Shown here: positions 5,871-14,267 of the stretch, in pieces
Layout of the letters: each line of letters starts with the position of its first letter
Numbering within the stretch: the first letter of the stretch is position 1
The notes under the pieces: model-generated
Told to the model about the DNA's origin: nothing
Seen by the model: only the letters and a program-made list of their open reading frames with translations
The model's database searches: none
Origin: Kordiimonadaceae bacterium
GTDB lineage: Bacteria > Pseudomonadota > Alphaproteobacteria > Sphingomonadales > Kordiimonadaceae
Length of the DNA: 14,267 bases
Reading direction: 5' to 3'
NCBI GenBank assembly: GCA_014238195.1
Contig: JABABO010000009.1
Location: 1 to 14,267 of the forward strand
Made by a program: the position numbers and the translations under genes

Positions 5871-8800
5871 TTATTGCTTGTTGTTTTGATCCGTTAATTC
5901 TGCTTTTTCACGCGCGGCTTCTATTGCTTCTCTGCGCGCAATCAGCTGCTTTTCGCGCAGTTTCTCCAACAAGTCAAACGCCTTGGTGAAAACGGCTGCG
6001 GCAGGATCCAAAGCAGCTTCCCCAGATGCAGCAATGGCTTCTTGGTTTTTATACAAAGCTGACCTCAATCGGTGTTCTATCTGAGACGTTACAAATCGTT
6101 CCAACTGCCGACTATCAAACGAGCGTATTGGATATTGCAAGGGGCCTTGAATTTTAAGCGGAACACTTGGGGCATCAATTGGTTCTGCTAGGTCAATGTC
6201 CCCTTTAAGCGTCATAATATCACTGGGGAAATTCAATTGCCCATCTAATGTAAGAGCACCCCAAGCACCCTTGGCTTCAAAGGCTTCAACTAAGGCAACC
6301 CCCGTATCGAATGTTAATGCAGCAGATAAATCGCTATAGGCTGTTTTACCGCCCCGCAAGGAAGCACTTATGTTACGAAGGAATGCCCCTGGGCTAGTAG
6401 AGTTTTGAATAGTTTTCACAACGTCTTGAACTGCCATAAATTCTAGGGAACCCGCCCAGGCATCAAGGGATACTTCCCCATTTAATGTTCGCAATGCCGT
6501 CTCTATATCCGCCGTATCCGCCGATACCGTCATATCTACTTTTGCTTCACCCGTAAAAAAAGGGGGATATTTCGTGGCTTCCAGCGCTTTAGATATATCA
6601 ATGCGGGAGACTTGTAAGTTGCTTTGAATATGCGGCGAATGACCGTTCCCTAGTTCTTGCACATCACCGAAATTCTGGTTTTCAGCTAGAATATTCACAT
6701 GGCCCGCTAAAGTGCCTGAACCAAGACGGGCCTCATCACCCAAACTGATTCGCACACTCTGGTCCCCCATTATTAATGTCGCGTTAGGGATAACAGTTTC
6801 ATGGCCCATTAATATTAGATTTTGCAGATTTAAATTTAAACTCCCACTGCTACGGGCCCAAAATGTTGATAACGAAGGCTTCTTTATAATAGCTGGTCTT
6901 TCAGGAACATGATTTAAATATGCGTCTAAATTGAAATTGGCTATTTGAACATCCCCTATCACATCATAAGCACCAGGGGCATCTGCCTTTAACTTAAGGA
7001 CACCACTTCCAGCAATTCGGGCTTTACCACTGCGTATATCAAGGGCTTTCACATTAACCTGTTTTTGTGTAAGCGACCCTTCAAAACTTAGACTAAGATT
7101 ATCATTAGACTGAGGCACTTTAATTGGAACTGTAAACGTAGAAAATACATCCGAAATCTGAGTGTGATCATAAGAAACACGATACTCGGTTCGTGTTTCG
7201 CTCCCGTCTGATACCATTTCTAAATCTGGGTGGGGGACTGTAACATCAAAAGATATTTGCCCCCCTGCGAACTCCCCATTTGCTGTAATTTGTGATTGCT
7301 CTTGATCCATATTTTTCTGAATGGAAACGTTAATATCGACGGCCATTTCCGACTGAAAACGGGGTTGCTGGGGCGTTTGGCCTTGTCCCCTGCCAATAAT
7401 ATAGTCAAGAAGATGTGCAATGTCGCCGTGCTGCACCCTACCTTGTAAAGTGTAAGACGTTGGTAATAGTACCCCATCCTTCATATCGATGACAGCTGTA
7501 CCGCCCAATTTTAAGGACCCTTGGTCATGGTTGGCTATTAGGGCTAAACGTAAATTATCTAGTGGTCCCGTTAAACTAACCTCACCCGTAACCGCTTGGG
7601 CTTTAGCCGCCGAAAAATACGGCGTTAGTTCAGGCATACCATGCTTCAAGAAAGGTAATCGCCATTTTTCCAGATTTAACCGCCCATCAATAATCCAGTC
7701 ATCGCCAGATTTTGTCAGATACCCTGTTGTGTCAATATGACCATCTTTATGATCTATCCGAAAGTGACTAAGGGACACACCATCCGGTCCAATGCTCGCC
7801 TGTAAAGAGGCCTTGTTAAATCTGTTCTGCCCCCAAAAAATACGGTCTGCGAATAAGCGAACATCGGCAGGCGCATCGGGCAACATCAATTCAAAATCAT
7901 CTAAGATATTTGATGGTTTTTTTTGCCTGCCAGACATTGCAGACAAGCCCTGAACTGCTGGCATATAAGCGTCTAAATTAAGTTGCCCTAAGTGCAAATC
8001 CACTTGTTGAATCGATAAGGAATTACTGTCTTCCCTTGCTTGGTCAAAGGCCCCACTTATCGTCCCAGATATTTCTGTTGTGTCAATGGCACCTGTTAAG
8101 TCACTAAACACCCAAGCAGTATTATCAATACCAAAGGAGGCACGAAAATCTGCTGTAGCAAGGCGGCCTAAGGCTAGATCATCATTGATATCAATCCCCA
8201 ACCAGCGCAGAAAATCTTTCATACTGCCCGACTGCATATGACTTCGCCCAGTAAAATGCCCTACATTATCATACAGGCCTGTCAATGAAACTGTTGTAGC
8301 CCCGGGGAAAAGCGCTTGAGCGTGTGAGAGATTAATTCCCTCTTGCAAAAATGAAAGCGAAGCATCTAATTTTTGTACAAGCCCGTCTTTAACTCTGATG
8401 CCCTCAACACTAATATCTATGCCACCAGAAAACGGAACTGAACTATCTTGTGATTGCAACTTTTGGCCTTGTGGTAATAGTCGCATATTTTGCCAAGCCG
8501 CCGCATCGACAATTCCCAGCGCAATCATCCCTGTCACACTACGTGTATCAGGACTTATGGTGACATTGATTTGCCCTCGCGTACCACCCAATGTCACAGA
8601 CCGTCCAATAAGCTGTATTAGCCCGCTATTATTATGAAACTGTGTATCAATACGGAAGGGCTGCTGAATATCTGTAATGCGTATGGGATTGGGCATAAAT
8701 TTTGAAAAACTAGTCACAAAACGCGCTATATCATTACCAAATGCTTCAAGACGGCCTGTATATTTCGCTTGCCCCTGCTGCCCCAGCTTACCATGACCAG

Positions 8801-9527
8801 ATAATTTCAAGGTTCCCCCAGGGGTAATAATTTTCATGCGCAAAGCGTGCTCATTACGGCTTTCTATTTTGCGAATTTGGCCGTTCGTCTCATACTTTTC
8901 CTCTGCTAACTCAAACGATGCATTCCATTCCAAAGGGCCGTCTGGGACCTGTCCTTTTAAGTCTAGCGACACATCATTCAAGACGATAGGGTCCTGCTGA
9001 AAAGGCACAACAGAAATTCGACTGCGCTTTAAATGCAAACGGTCTAATATGACAGATGAATAAGTCGCTGATGTTTCACTTGGTTCACCAGTGTCGCGGT
9101 GCTGTGGCCAGCCTTCTGCAAGCCAATCTCCATCGACATTTTGCCGTATCTTTAGCTCAAATCCATCAAGCTCCAACCGTTGGATCTGCAACTGCCCCTG
9201 AAGCAAATCCAAAAATCCAAGCCGGATATATAAGTTATCTGCGCTGGCAAGCTGTAAATCATCGGATGAAGACCCTGCGGGGTGCAGTCTAACTTTTTCA
9301 GCTGTAAAAGTTGGGCGCGGTAACAATTGCACGGATATATTACCATCAAGATGCACATCAATGCCCACCTGCTGGGAAGCAAGCAATGCTAAATCTGCCC
9401 GATAAGCATTCCAATCAATATAGGAAAGTGCAAACGTAATCCCAATACCAAGCACAGCAATCAAGCCGCCCATATAAATTAACAACGTTTGCAAAACAGT
9501 TTTTTTATGACCAGTATTTGTCTGCAT
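5871..9527 (-). CDS. Large AsmA-family protein (inner-membrane anchored, periplasmic)
   Basis: AsmA-family proteins are anchored in the inner membrane with a long beta-rich periplasmic part. Relatives such as TamB, YhdP and AsmA form grooved bridge-like structures and act in outer-membrane lipid transport or homeostasis. This one is 1218 aa. One N-terminal membrane segment lies at about residues 14-36 after a positively charged start (HKK), followed by the typical DWNAYR motif (residues 38-43). The VGIDVHLDGNISVQLLPRPTFTAEKVRL stretch then matches the AsmA N-terminal domain. Most of the rest shows repeating beta-strand patterns ending in G-D-L or asparagine-rich turns. The C-terminal 60 residues turn charged and helical (LREKQLIARREAIEAAREKAEL). 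It is the only minus-strand gene in the window and is divergent from the CLC gene. The ATG at 9527 has only a weak AAAAG-type ribosome site. It is not assigned to a named paralogue. Confidence 0.93.
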   Translation of the reverse strand: MQTNTGHKKTVLQTLLIYMGGLIAVLGIGITFALSYIDWNAYRADLALLASQQVGIDVHLDGNISVQLLPRPTFTAEKVRLHPAGSSSDDLQLASADNLYIRLGFLDLLQGQLQIQRLELDGFELKIRQNVDGDWLAEGWPQHRDTGEPSETSATYSSVILDRLHLKRSRISVVPFQQDPIVLNDVSLDLKGQVPDGPLEWNASFELAEEKYETNGQIRKIESRNEHALRMKIITPGGTLKLSGHGKLGQQGQAKYTGRLEAFGNDIARFVTSFSKFMPNPIRITDIQQPFRIDTQFHNNSGLIQLIGRSVTLGGTRGQINVTISPDTRSVTGMIALGIVDAAAWQNMRLLPQGQKLQSQDSSVPFSGGIDISVEGIRVKDGLVQKLDASLSFLQEGINLSHAQALFPGATTVSLTGLYDNVGHFTGRSHMQSGSMKDFLRWLGIDINDDLALGRLATADFRASFGIDNTAWVFSDLTGAIDTTEISGTISGAFDQAREDSNSLSIQQVDLHLGQLNLDAYMPAVQGLSAMSGRQKKPSNILDDFELMLPDAPADVRLFADRIFWGQNRFNKASLQASIGPDGVSLSHFRIDHKDGHIDTTGYLTKSGDDWIIDGRLNLEKWRLPFLKHGMPELTPYFSAAKAQAVTGEVSLTGPLDNLRLALIANHDQGSLKLGGTAVIDMKDGVLLPTSYTLQGRVQHGDIAHLLDYIIGRGQGQTPQQPRFQSEMAVDINVSIQKNMDQEQSQITANGEFAGGQISFDVTVPHPDLEMVSDGSETRTEYRVSYDHTQISDVFSTFTVPIKVPQSNDNLSLSFEGSLTQKQVNVKALDIRSGKARIAGSGVLKLKADAPGAYDVIGDVQIANFNLDAYLNHVPERPAIIKKPSLSTFWARSSGSLNLNLQNLILMGHETVIPNATLIMGDQSVRISLGDEARLGSGTLAGHVNILAENQNFGDVQELGNGHSPHIQSNLQVSRIDISKALEATKYPPFFTGEAKVDMTVSADTADIETALRTLNGEVSLDAWAGSLEFMAVQDVVKTIQNSTSPGAFLRNISASLRGGKTAYSDLSAALTFDTGVALVEAFEAKGAWGALTLDGQLNFPSDIMTLKGDIDLAEPIDAPSVPLKIQGPLQYPIRSFDSRQLERFVTSQIEHRLRSALYKNQEAIAASGEAALDPAAAVFTKAFDLLEKLREKQLIARREAIEAAREKAELTDQNNKQ

Positions 9528-9585
9528 CTTTTATTTTACTCGCACCACACAGGTTTGAAATCCAAAACCAGATTAAAGACGGTTT

Positions 9586-9629
9586 CCTAATAGTCTCACA
9601 TAATCACTCAATAAATTAGGTAATATTAC
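9586..9629. promoter_or_regulatory. Inverted repeats in the asmA-family/CLC divergent promoter region
   Basis: The 194 bases between the two divergent starts contain CCTAAT (9586-9591) with ATTAGG (9615-9620) as an inverted repeat, directly abutting the perfect 10-base palindrome GTAATATTAC (9620-9629). A shared regulator site for both genes is possible. The region is very AT-rich, so chance occurrence is a real alternative. Confidence 0.25.
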
Positions 9630-9641
9630 AAAGGATTTTAC

Positions 9642-9671
9642 TTCACCTAGTGCATCGTCTTACATTATGAT
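9642..9671 (+). promoter_or_regulatory. Candidate sigma-70-type promoter for the CLC gene
   Basis: TTCACC (9642-9647) and TATGAT (9666-9671) are separated by 18 bases and lie 50 bases upstream of the CLC start codon. The -10 is a good match and the -35 is partial. It was judged by eye only. Confidence 0.3.
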
Positions 9672-9721
9672 ATTAGATGATAAACTTTGATTAAGCAAAG
9701 CTCATTCTGGATGGAACTTTA

Positions 9722-11527
9722 GTGCGCGACCAACAAAAAACATCGCAGTCACAGGACACGTTAGTAAAACGGGCTAAGGACCTGATATTAGGGGCTGGCC
9801 GCTATGACCATATTAGTATAATGGTTTTGGCCGCCATTTGCGGCGTTTTAGTTGGCTATATGGCCATTGGTTTTTATATTGGCATCGATTTTTTATATCA
9901 GTTTCTTTATGGATTTAATGAAACTGACCTTGCCTCAGGGGTCAAAACATTGCCTTGGTGGCATGTATTATCCGTACTTATCGTTGCTGGCCTAATTGTT
10001 GGTCAACTTCTTAGATTTTTGCCAGATCACCTTACCCAAGGTGTCCCCCATGTCATTGAAGCCAGTAGCCTGCACGATTCTAACATGTCTATCCGACACG
10101 GTATAATCAGCGCAGCCGCTACACTGATTAGCTTGGGCGCTGGTGCATCAGCTGGGCGCGAAGGCCCTGTCGTCCATTTCGGTGCGACATTATCCAGCAC
10201 GATAACGCAACTTTTTGGCCTAAGCCCTGCTGTGGCGCGTACACTGCTTGGGTGCGGGGTTGCTAGTGCGGTTGCCGCCTCCTTCAATGCGCCGATTGCG
10301 GGGGTGTTTTTTGCCTTAGAAGTCGTAATAGGTCATTATGCCTTACATACATTCACACCTGTTGTGATTGCGGCGATTGCTGGCACACTTGTGTCACGGG
10401 CGCACTTTGGTGATTTCCCAGCTTTTCAGTTAACCGACATTGCTATTACAAGCTTTTGGGAATTCCCAGCCTTCATGCTGCTGGGTGTTGTTTCCGCTTT
10501 CATCGCTATTATTTTTATGGCAGGTCTTAATTACGGTGATAAAATCCGGTCTCGCTTTACCCGTATCCCCTATTGGGTACACCCAGCTTTGGGTGGGGTT
10601 GGCATCAGTATTATCGCTTTCAAGTACCCAGAGGTCCTAAGCGTTGGATATGAAGCCACATCAAATGCTTTAAACGGCTATTATGAATTAAAATTTATGG
10701 TGATTTTGATTGTGGCGAAAACCGCAGCCACCATTATCTCAATCGCCAGCAGGTTCGGCGGCGGTGTTTTTTCACCGTCCCTATTTCTTGGGGCTATGGT
10801 TGGCGGTACATTCGGCATTATTGCTGCAAATGTATTTCCTGAGATGGCCTCGTCCCATAATGTCTATGCTATTGTGGGGATGGGTGCGCTTGCATCTGCG
10901 GTAATGGGTGCCCCCATATCAACTATGCTGATCGTATTTGAAATTACTGGGGAATATAGCACAACAATTGCTGTGATGATCGCAAGCGCAGTTGCCACAA
11001 TGATTGCTAATGTTTTTCATGGTCGGAGCTTTTTTCACATGCAACTCGCGACCCGTGGTATTCGACTGGAACAAGGCCGCGCCAGCTATCTTTTAAAATC
11101 CGCCACTGTTAGCAGCCATATGTCACGGGATTTTTTCACCATTCATAGCGATGATACACTCATGCACGCACGGGAACTTCTTGTTGCACAAGGCGGTGGC
11201 CTTTTGATAACCACCGATGGGGCAGGAAAAATGACTGGCACTTTATCGCTTAATGATCTACCCACTGATATTTTTGATGATGAACGGGCTGCATCGATGA
11301 CAACAGGTGAGATTTGCCATGATATGCCCCTTACTGTTAAAACAACAGACCTGTTACAAGTCGCACTGACGCGGATGGAACAATCAGGCGAAGACATTTT
11401 ACCAGTTGTGGCAGCCGATGATGAACAGACTGTAATAGGGTTGATTTATCACCGTGCAGTCATGCAAGAATATAACCGTGCCTTGTTGGAAAACCAAGGC
11501 CAGCATAATCAATCGAAACAGTCTTAA
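9722..11527 (+). CDS. CLC-family chloride channel/transporter with two CBS domains (ClcB-like pore)
   Basis: CLC proteins are dimeric inner-membrane Cl- channels or Cl-/H+ exchangers. In this 601-aa protein the membrane domain spans about residues 35-435 and two CBS domains (about 463-520 and 528-590) form a cytosolic nucleotide-sensing tail. The gating glutamate is present (Glu147 in GREGP), as are GGGVFSPSLFLG (346-357) and the selectivity tyrosine (Tyr412 in ITGEYS). The residue matching the E. coli ClcA proton glutamate Glu203 is Val201 (FFALEVVIG), and the position of ClcA Ser107 is Gln106 (TQGVP). These resemble ClcB or channel-type CLCs rather than ClcA. I chose GTG at 9722 because an in-frame TAG lies just upstream and the next ATG is at residue 34, inside the first helix. 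The helicase gene follows closely, so cotranscription is likely. Confidence 0.94.
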   Translation: MRDQQKTSQSQDTLVKRAKDLILGAGRYDHISIMVLAAICGVLVGYMAIGFYIGIDFLYQFLYGFNETDLASGVKTLPWWHVLSVLIVAGLIVGQLLRFLPDHLTQGVPHVIEASSLHDSNMSIRHGIISAAATLISLGAGASAGREGPVVHFGATLSSTITQLFGLSPAVARTLLGCGVASAVAASFNAPIAGVFFALEVVIGHYALHTFTPVVIAAIAGTLVSRAHFGDFPAFQLTDIAITSFWEFPAFMLLGVVSAFIAIIFMAGLNYGDKIRSRFTRIPYWVHPALGGVGISIIAFKYPEVLSVGYEATSNALNGYYELKFMVILIVAKTAATIISIASRFGGGVFSPSLFLGAMVGGTFGIIAANVFPEMASSHNVYAIVGMGALASAVMGAPISTMLIVFEITGEYSTTIAVMIASAVATMIANVFHGRSFFHMQLATRGIRLEQGRASYLLKSATVSSHMSRDFFTIHSDDTLMHARELLVAQGGGLLITTDGAGKMTGTLSLNDLPTDIFDDERAASMTTGEICHDMPLTVKTTDLLQVALTRMEQSGEDILPVVAADDEQTVIGLIYHRAVMQEYNRALLENQGQHNQSKQS

Positions 11528-11559
11528 GATGGCTGTTGGCGATCAAAAGAAAAACCACC

Positions 11560-13983
11560 ATGAATGATAGCTTTGACCTAAACGACTTGGATATTGATAG
11601 CCACTCAATTCCGCAAATGGACGGCGACACTGCGCAGCCCATTGATGGAGGGCGCCTTGCATATCTTGATGACCTCAATAAGCCGCAAACAGATGCCGTT
11701 CTTGCCACCGAAGGGCCTGTTTTGGTTTTAGCGGGTGCTGGCACAGGGAAAACACGTGTCCTTACAACACGGCTAGGCCATCTGGTGGCGACAGGTCGCG
11801 CTGCTCCTTGGAATATACTCGCGGTAACATTTACCAATAAGGCAGCAAATGAAATGCGGGGACGTGTCGAAACTGTCATTAACCAAACTGCGGAAGGTAT
11901 GTGGCTGGGCACATTTCACAGTATTTGTGTTCGTATCTTACGCCGCCACGCTGAACTTGTGGGTTTATCCAGCAATTTCACGATATTGGACAGTGATGAT
12001 ACCGTGCGCTTGCTCAAACAATTAATCCAAGCGGAAGGCATTGATGAAAAACGTTGGCCTGCCCGCCAATTAGCTGGATTGATTGACCGCTGGAAAAATA
12101 AAGCCATGTCGCCTGCACATATTCCAGAGGACGAAGCTTACAGCTATGCTGATGGCAAAGGGAAAAAGCTTTATGCTTTATATCAGGCGCGATTAAAAAT
12201 ACTCAATGCATGTGATTTTGGTGACCTGTTGATGCATGTCATCGCGATTTTTCAAAACAAAAACAACAAGGATATTTTACAAAAATATCAAAACCAATTT
12301 AAATATATTTTGGTTGATGAGTATCAAGATACCAATGTTGCACAATATTTATGGCTGCGGCTTTTGTCGCAAGCGACACAAAATATTTGCTGTGTGGGTG
12401 ATGATGACCAATCAATATATGGCTGGCGCGGCGCTGAGGTCGGTAATATTTTGCGTTTTTCTGATGATTATAAAGGTGCTTTGGTAATAAGACTTGAGCA
12501 AAACTATCGATCAACGGGACACATCCTTGCTGCCGCGAGTGCCTTAATTACCAAAAATACAAATCGGCTTGGTAAAACCCTATGGACATCATCGGGTGAC
12601 GGCGAAAAAGTAAATGTTCAAGGGGTTTGGGATGCCCCAGAAGAAGCCCGTACCATTGGTGACGAGATTGAACGCAAACAGCGTGAAAACCACCCCCTTA
12701 GCGAAATGGCGATCTTGGTGCGTGCTGGCTTTCAAATGCGGGAATTTGAGGAACGTTTGATCACCATTGGCTTGCCTTACCGTGTGATTGGTGGCCCACG
12801 CTTTTATGAACGCGCTGAAATTCGTGATGCCATGGCGTATCTGCGCGTCATAGCACAGCCCGACGATGACCTTGCTTTCGAGCGCATCATAAATGTCCCC
12901 AAACGCGGGATTGGTAAAACCACAGTTCAAAAACTACATGAACATGCGCGCGCGCTTGGTGTGTCGATGACATATGCCGCCCAGCATATGGTTGATAATG
13001 ATATGCTGCCGGCCAAAGCACGAACAACAGTCAGTCGCCTGCTGCATGACTTTCAGCGCTGGCGGCAATTTGAGGCTGAATCAGGCCAACATATAGAGCT
13101 AACCGAAATGGTTCTTGATGAAAGTGGCTACACAGAAATGTGGCAAAACCACAAAGCCCCAGATGCGCCAGGCCGTTTGGATAACTTAAAGGAGATGGTC
13201 AATGGTATGGCCGAGTTTGAAAATCTGGCAGGATTTTTGGAACATATCGCGCTTGTGATGAATAATGATCAAAATGACACAGATGAAAAGATAACACTAA
13301 TGACTTTGCACGCTGCTAAGGGTTTAGAATTTGATACGGTGTTCTTACCTGGTTGGGAAGAAGGGATATTTCCAAGTCAACGTACCCTAGATGAAACGGG
13401 CATAAATGGATTAGAAGAAGAGCGCAGACTAGCTTATGTGGGCATGACAAGGGCGCGTAAAAAATCCCACATCTATTTTGCAGGAAATCGGCAGATTTAT
13501 GGTCAGTGGCAATCAAGCCTACCAAGCCGCTTTATCGAAGACTTGCCCGAAGAGCACATTGATGTGGAAGCCGCACAAGGGTTATATAGCACCCGCCCGC
13601 AACATGGGTGGGGTCATGCTTCAGAAAATAGTGATGACCAAGTGTATGATGCCATGAGCACAGATAACACTCGTGTAGGCTATGGCCCAGGTTGGCAACG
13701 GTCACAACAAAATAATCATTATGCTCAGCACTCAGCTGAGACGACATATCAAGCTTATGGTCCTAAAAAGCGATATTCAGCGATTGAAGGCAGGCATAAA
13801 AAATCAAGCCAAGCTCATGACGATACAGCTAAAACTGTTAGCCAATTTGCCGTCGGTGAACGTGTGTTTCATGAAAAATTTGGTTATGGGACTGTCAAAG
13901 ATATGGATGGTAATAAATTACTTGTTAGCTTTGAAAAAGCAGGCAGTAAACGGATTGTTGACCGTTTTATCAAACCAGCATAA
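11560..13983 (+). CDS. uvrD: UvrD/PcrA-type superfamily 1A ATP-dependent DNA helicase
   Basis: UvrD is a 3'-5' DNA helicase used in nucleotide excision repair and mismatch repair. All superfamily 1A motifs are visible: Q motif Gln43, Walker A GAGTGKT (59-65), motif Ia TFTNKAANEM, Walker B VDEYQD (Asp253-Glu254), motif III GDDDQSIYGWRGA, motif IV EQNYRS, motif V LHAAKGLEF, and motif VI YVGMTRAR (about 626-633). The C-terminal part has a polar linker and then a Tudor-like fold from about residue 765 (VGERVFHEKFGYGTV), known in PcrA/UvrD to contact RNA polymerase. The 807-aa length suits alphaproteobacterial members, which begin with an acidic FDL-type tail. I chose ATG at 11560; an in-frame TTG at 11536 would add eight residues. 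The gene starts 32 bases after the CLC stop and 32 bases before the prmA start. Confidence 0.97.
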   Translation: MNDSFDLNDLDIDSHSIPQMDGDTAQPIDGGRLAYLDDLNKPQTDAVLATEGPVLVLAGAGTGKTRVLTTRLGHLVATGRAAPWNILAVTFTNKAANEMRGRVETVINQTAEGMWLGTFHSICVRILRRHAELVGLSSNFTILDSDDTVRLLKQLIQAEGIDEKRWPARQLAGLIDRWKNKAMSPAHIPEDEAYSYADGKGKKLYALYQARLKILNACDFGDLLMHVIAIFQNKNNKDILQKYQNQFKYILVDEYQDTNVAQYLWLRLLSQATQNICCVGDDDQSIYGWRGAEVGNILRFSDDYKGALVIRLEQNYRSTGHILAAASALITKNTNRLGKTLWTSSGDGEKVNVQGVWDAPEEARTIGDEIERKQRENHPLSEMAILVRAGFQMREFEERLITIGLPYRVIGGPRFYERAEIRDAMAYLRVIAQPDDDLAFERIINVPKRGIGKTTVQKLHEHARALGVSMTYAAQHMVDNDMLPAKARTTVSRLLHDFQRWRQFEAESGQHIELTEMVLDESGYTEMWQNHKAPDAPGRLDNLKEMVNGMAEFENLAGFLEHIALVMNNDQNDTDEKITLMTLHAAKGLEFDTVFLPGWEEGIFPSQRTLDETGINGLEEERRLAYVGMTRARKKSHIYFAGNRQIYGQWQSSLPSRFIEDLPEEHIDVEAAQGLYSTRPQHGWGHASENSDDQVYDAMSTDNTRVGYGPGWQRSQQNNHYAQHSAETTYQAYGPKKRYSAIEGRHKKSSQAHDDTAKTVSQFAVGERVFHEKFGYGTVKDMDGNKLLVSFEKAGSKRIVDRFIKPA

Positions 13984-14015
13984 ACACCTATATTTCAAGC
14001 AAAGGGGCTATATTC

Positions 14016-14267
14016 ATGACTGAAAAAATTTGGTGTTTATCAGGTGCGCTTTCCTTGAGGGACGCTGAATGTTTTTCAAAAGCCTGCGGACATATGGCTG
14101 AGGCCACTGGGGCATTTCCCCCAACGATTAGTCAGTTTGAAATCCCAAATTCCCAACTATGGCAGATGGAAGCCTTTTATAATGGAAAGCCAAGCGACGA
14201 GGAACTTCGTAAACTGCTATCAGACTGCCAAATGACCGATTGGATTTATACCCTAGAAATTATTGAA
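14016..14267 (+). CDS. prmA: Ribosomal protein L11 methyltransferase PrmA, N-terminal part (3'-truncated by the window)
   Basis: PrmA trimethylates ribosomal protein L11 on several lysines and the N-terminus, using S-adenosylmethionine. Only the first 84 residues are inside the window, covering the N-terminal L11-recognition domain; the SAM-binding methyltransferase domain lies beyond the edge. The match rests on the pattern of alphaproteobacterial PrmA N-termini: a short beta-strand start, then ISQFEI...LWQMEAFYNGKPSDEELRKLL, a helix, and a strand ending at the window edge. Because the SAM motifs are out of view, the call is moderately firm. ATG at 14016 has AGGGG at 14003-14007 with 8-base spacing, a strong ribosome site. 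It follows the helicase stop by 32 bases on the same strand with no terminator between, so the two are probably cotranscribed. Confidence 0.75.
   Translation, partial: MTEKIWCLSGALSLRDAECFSKACGHMAEATGAFPPTISQFEIPNSQLWQMEAFYNGKPSDEELRKLLSDCQMTDWIYTLEIIE

Noticed and set aside
7220..7740. Short open frames on both strands inside the AsmA-family gene
   Set aside because: The single 1218-codon minus-strand frame explains the region, and these frames show no domain or ribosome site.
11529..11567. A 12-codon frame (ATG at 11529) overlapping the helicase start
   Set aside because: It has no ribosome site of its own and no sign of function; it is more likely chance than a coupling peptide.
11460..11912. 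A 150-codon minus-strand open frame
   Set aside because: It overlaps the end of the CLC gene and the helicase start, including the Walker A region, and its product is not protein-like. It is a shadow frame.
12236..12514. Short open frames on both strands inside the helicase gene
   Set aside because: The helicase motifs run through this stretch in the main frame; the others are low-complexity shadows.
13682..14023. A 113-codon plus-strand open frame across the helicase 3' end
   Set aside because: It lies almost entirely within the conserved C-terminal Tudor-like part of the helicase in another frame, and runs over the prmA ribosome site and start codon.

Overview
The window looks like ordinary chromosomal core and near-core sequence from an alphaproteobacterium of moderate, fairly low GC content (mid-40s percent by eye). 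The assignment rests on family subtypes: a UvrD/PcrA helicase with a short acidic N-terminal tail, an alphaproteobacterial-type PrmA N-terminus, a COG3146 (DUF482) acyltransferase-like protein, an RHH_4 ribbon-helix-helix protein and a large AsmA-family protein. I see no phage, transposon, CRISPR, tRNA, rRNA or defence module, and all genes read cleanly without frameshifts.

Layout. (1) Bases 1-1059 carry the C-terminal part of mfd. (2) The 371 bases at 1060-1430 have no convincing gene but are rich in inverted repeats. They hold a strong terminator-like hairpin, a second T-tract hairpin that competes with an upstream pairing, and an 8-codon mini-ORF with a strong Shine-Dalgarno. (3) Bases 1431-3826 form a tight three-gene plus-strand unit: a RidA/YjgF-family protein, a glycerophosphodiester phosphodiesterase (GDPD)-like protein, and a COG3146 N-acyltransferase-like protein. 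(4) After a 218-base gap, a SulP anion transporter with a STAS domain is followed by a small ribbon-helix-helix protein. (5) A very large AsmA-family gene lies on the minus strand, convergent with the previous unit. (6) A roughly 200-base divergent intergenic region precedes a CLC chloride transporter/channel with two CBS domains, then a UvrD-type helicase and the start of prmA, all on the plus strand.

How the genes relate. Mfd and UvrD are both DNA-repair motors, but they belong to separate units. SulP, AsmA and CLC are envelope functions: anion import, inner-membrane/periplasmic lipid homeostasis, and chloride handling. The RidA/GDPD/COG3146 trio shares near-zero intergenic spacing, which suggests co-expression, but the sequence does not reveal a common pathway.

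I did not find a clearly new biological system. The observations most worth checking are the loss of a normally conserved metal-binding glutamate in the GDPD-like protein (Lys at residue 120), the channel-like or ClcB-like ion-pathway residues of the CLC protein, and the structured mfd-ridA-family intergenic region.
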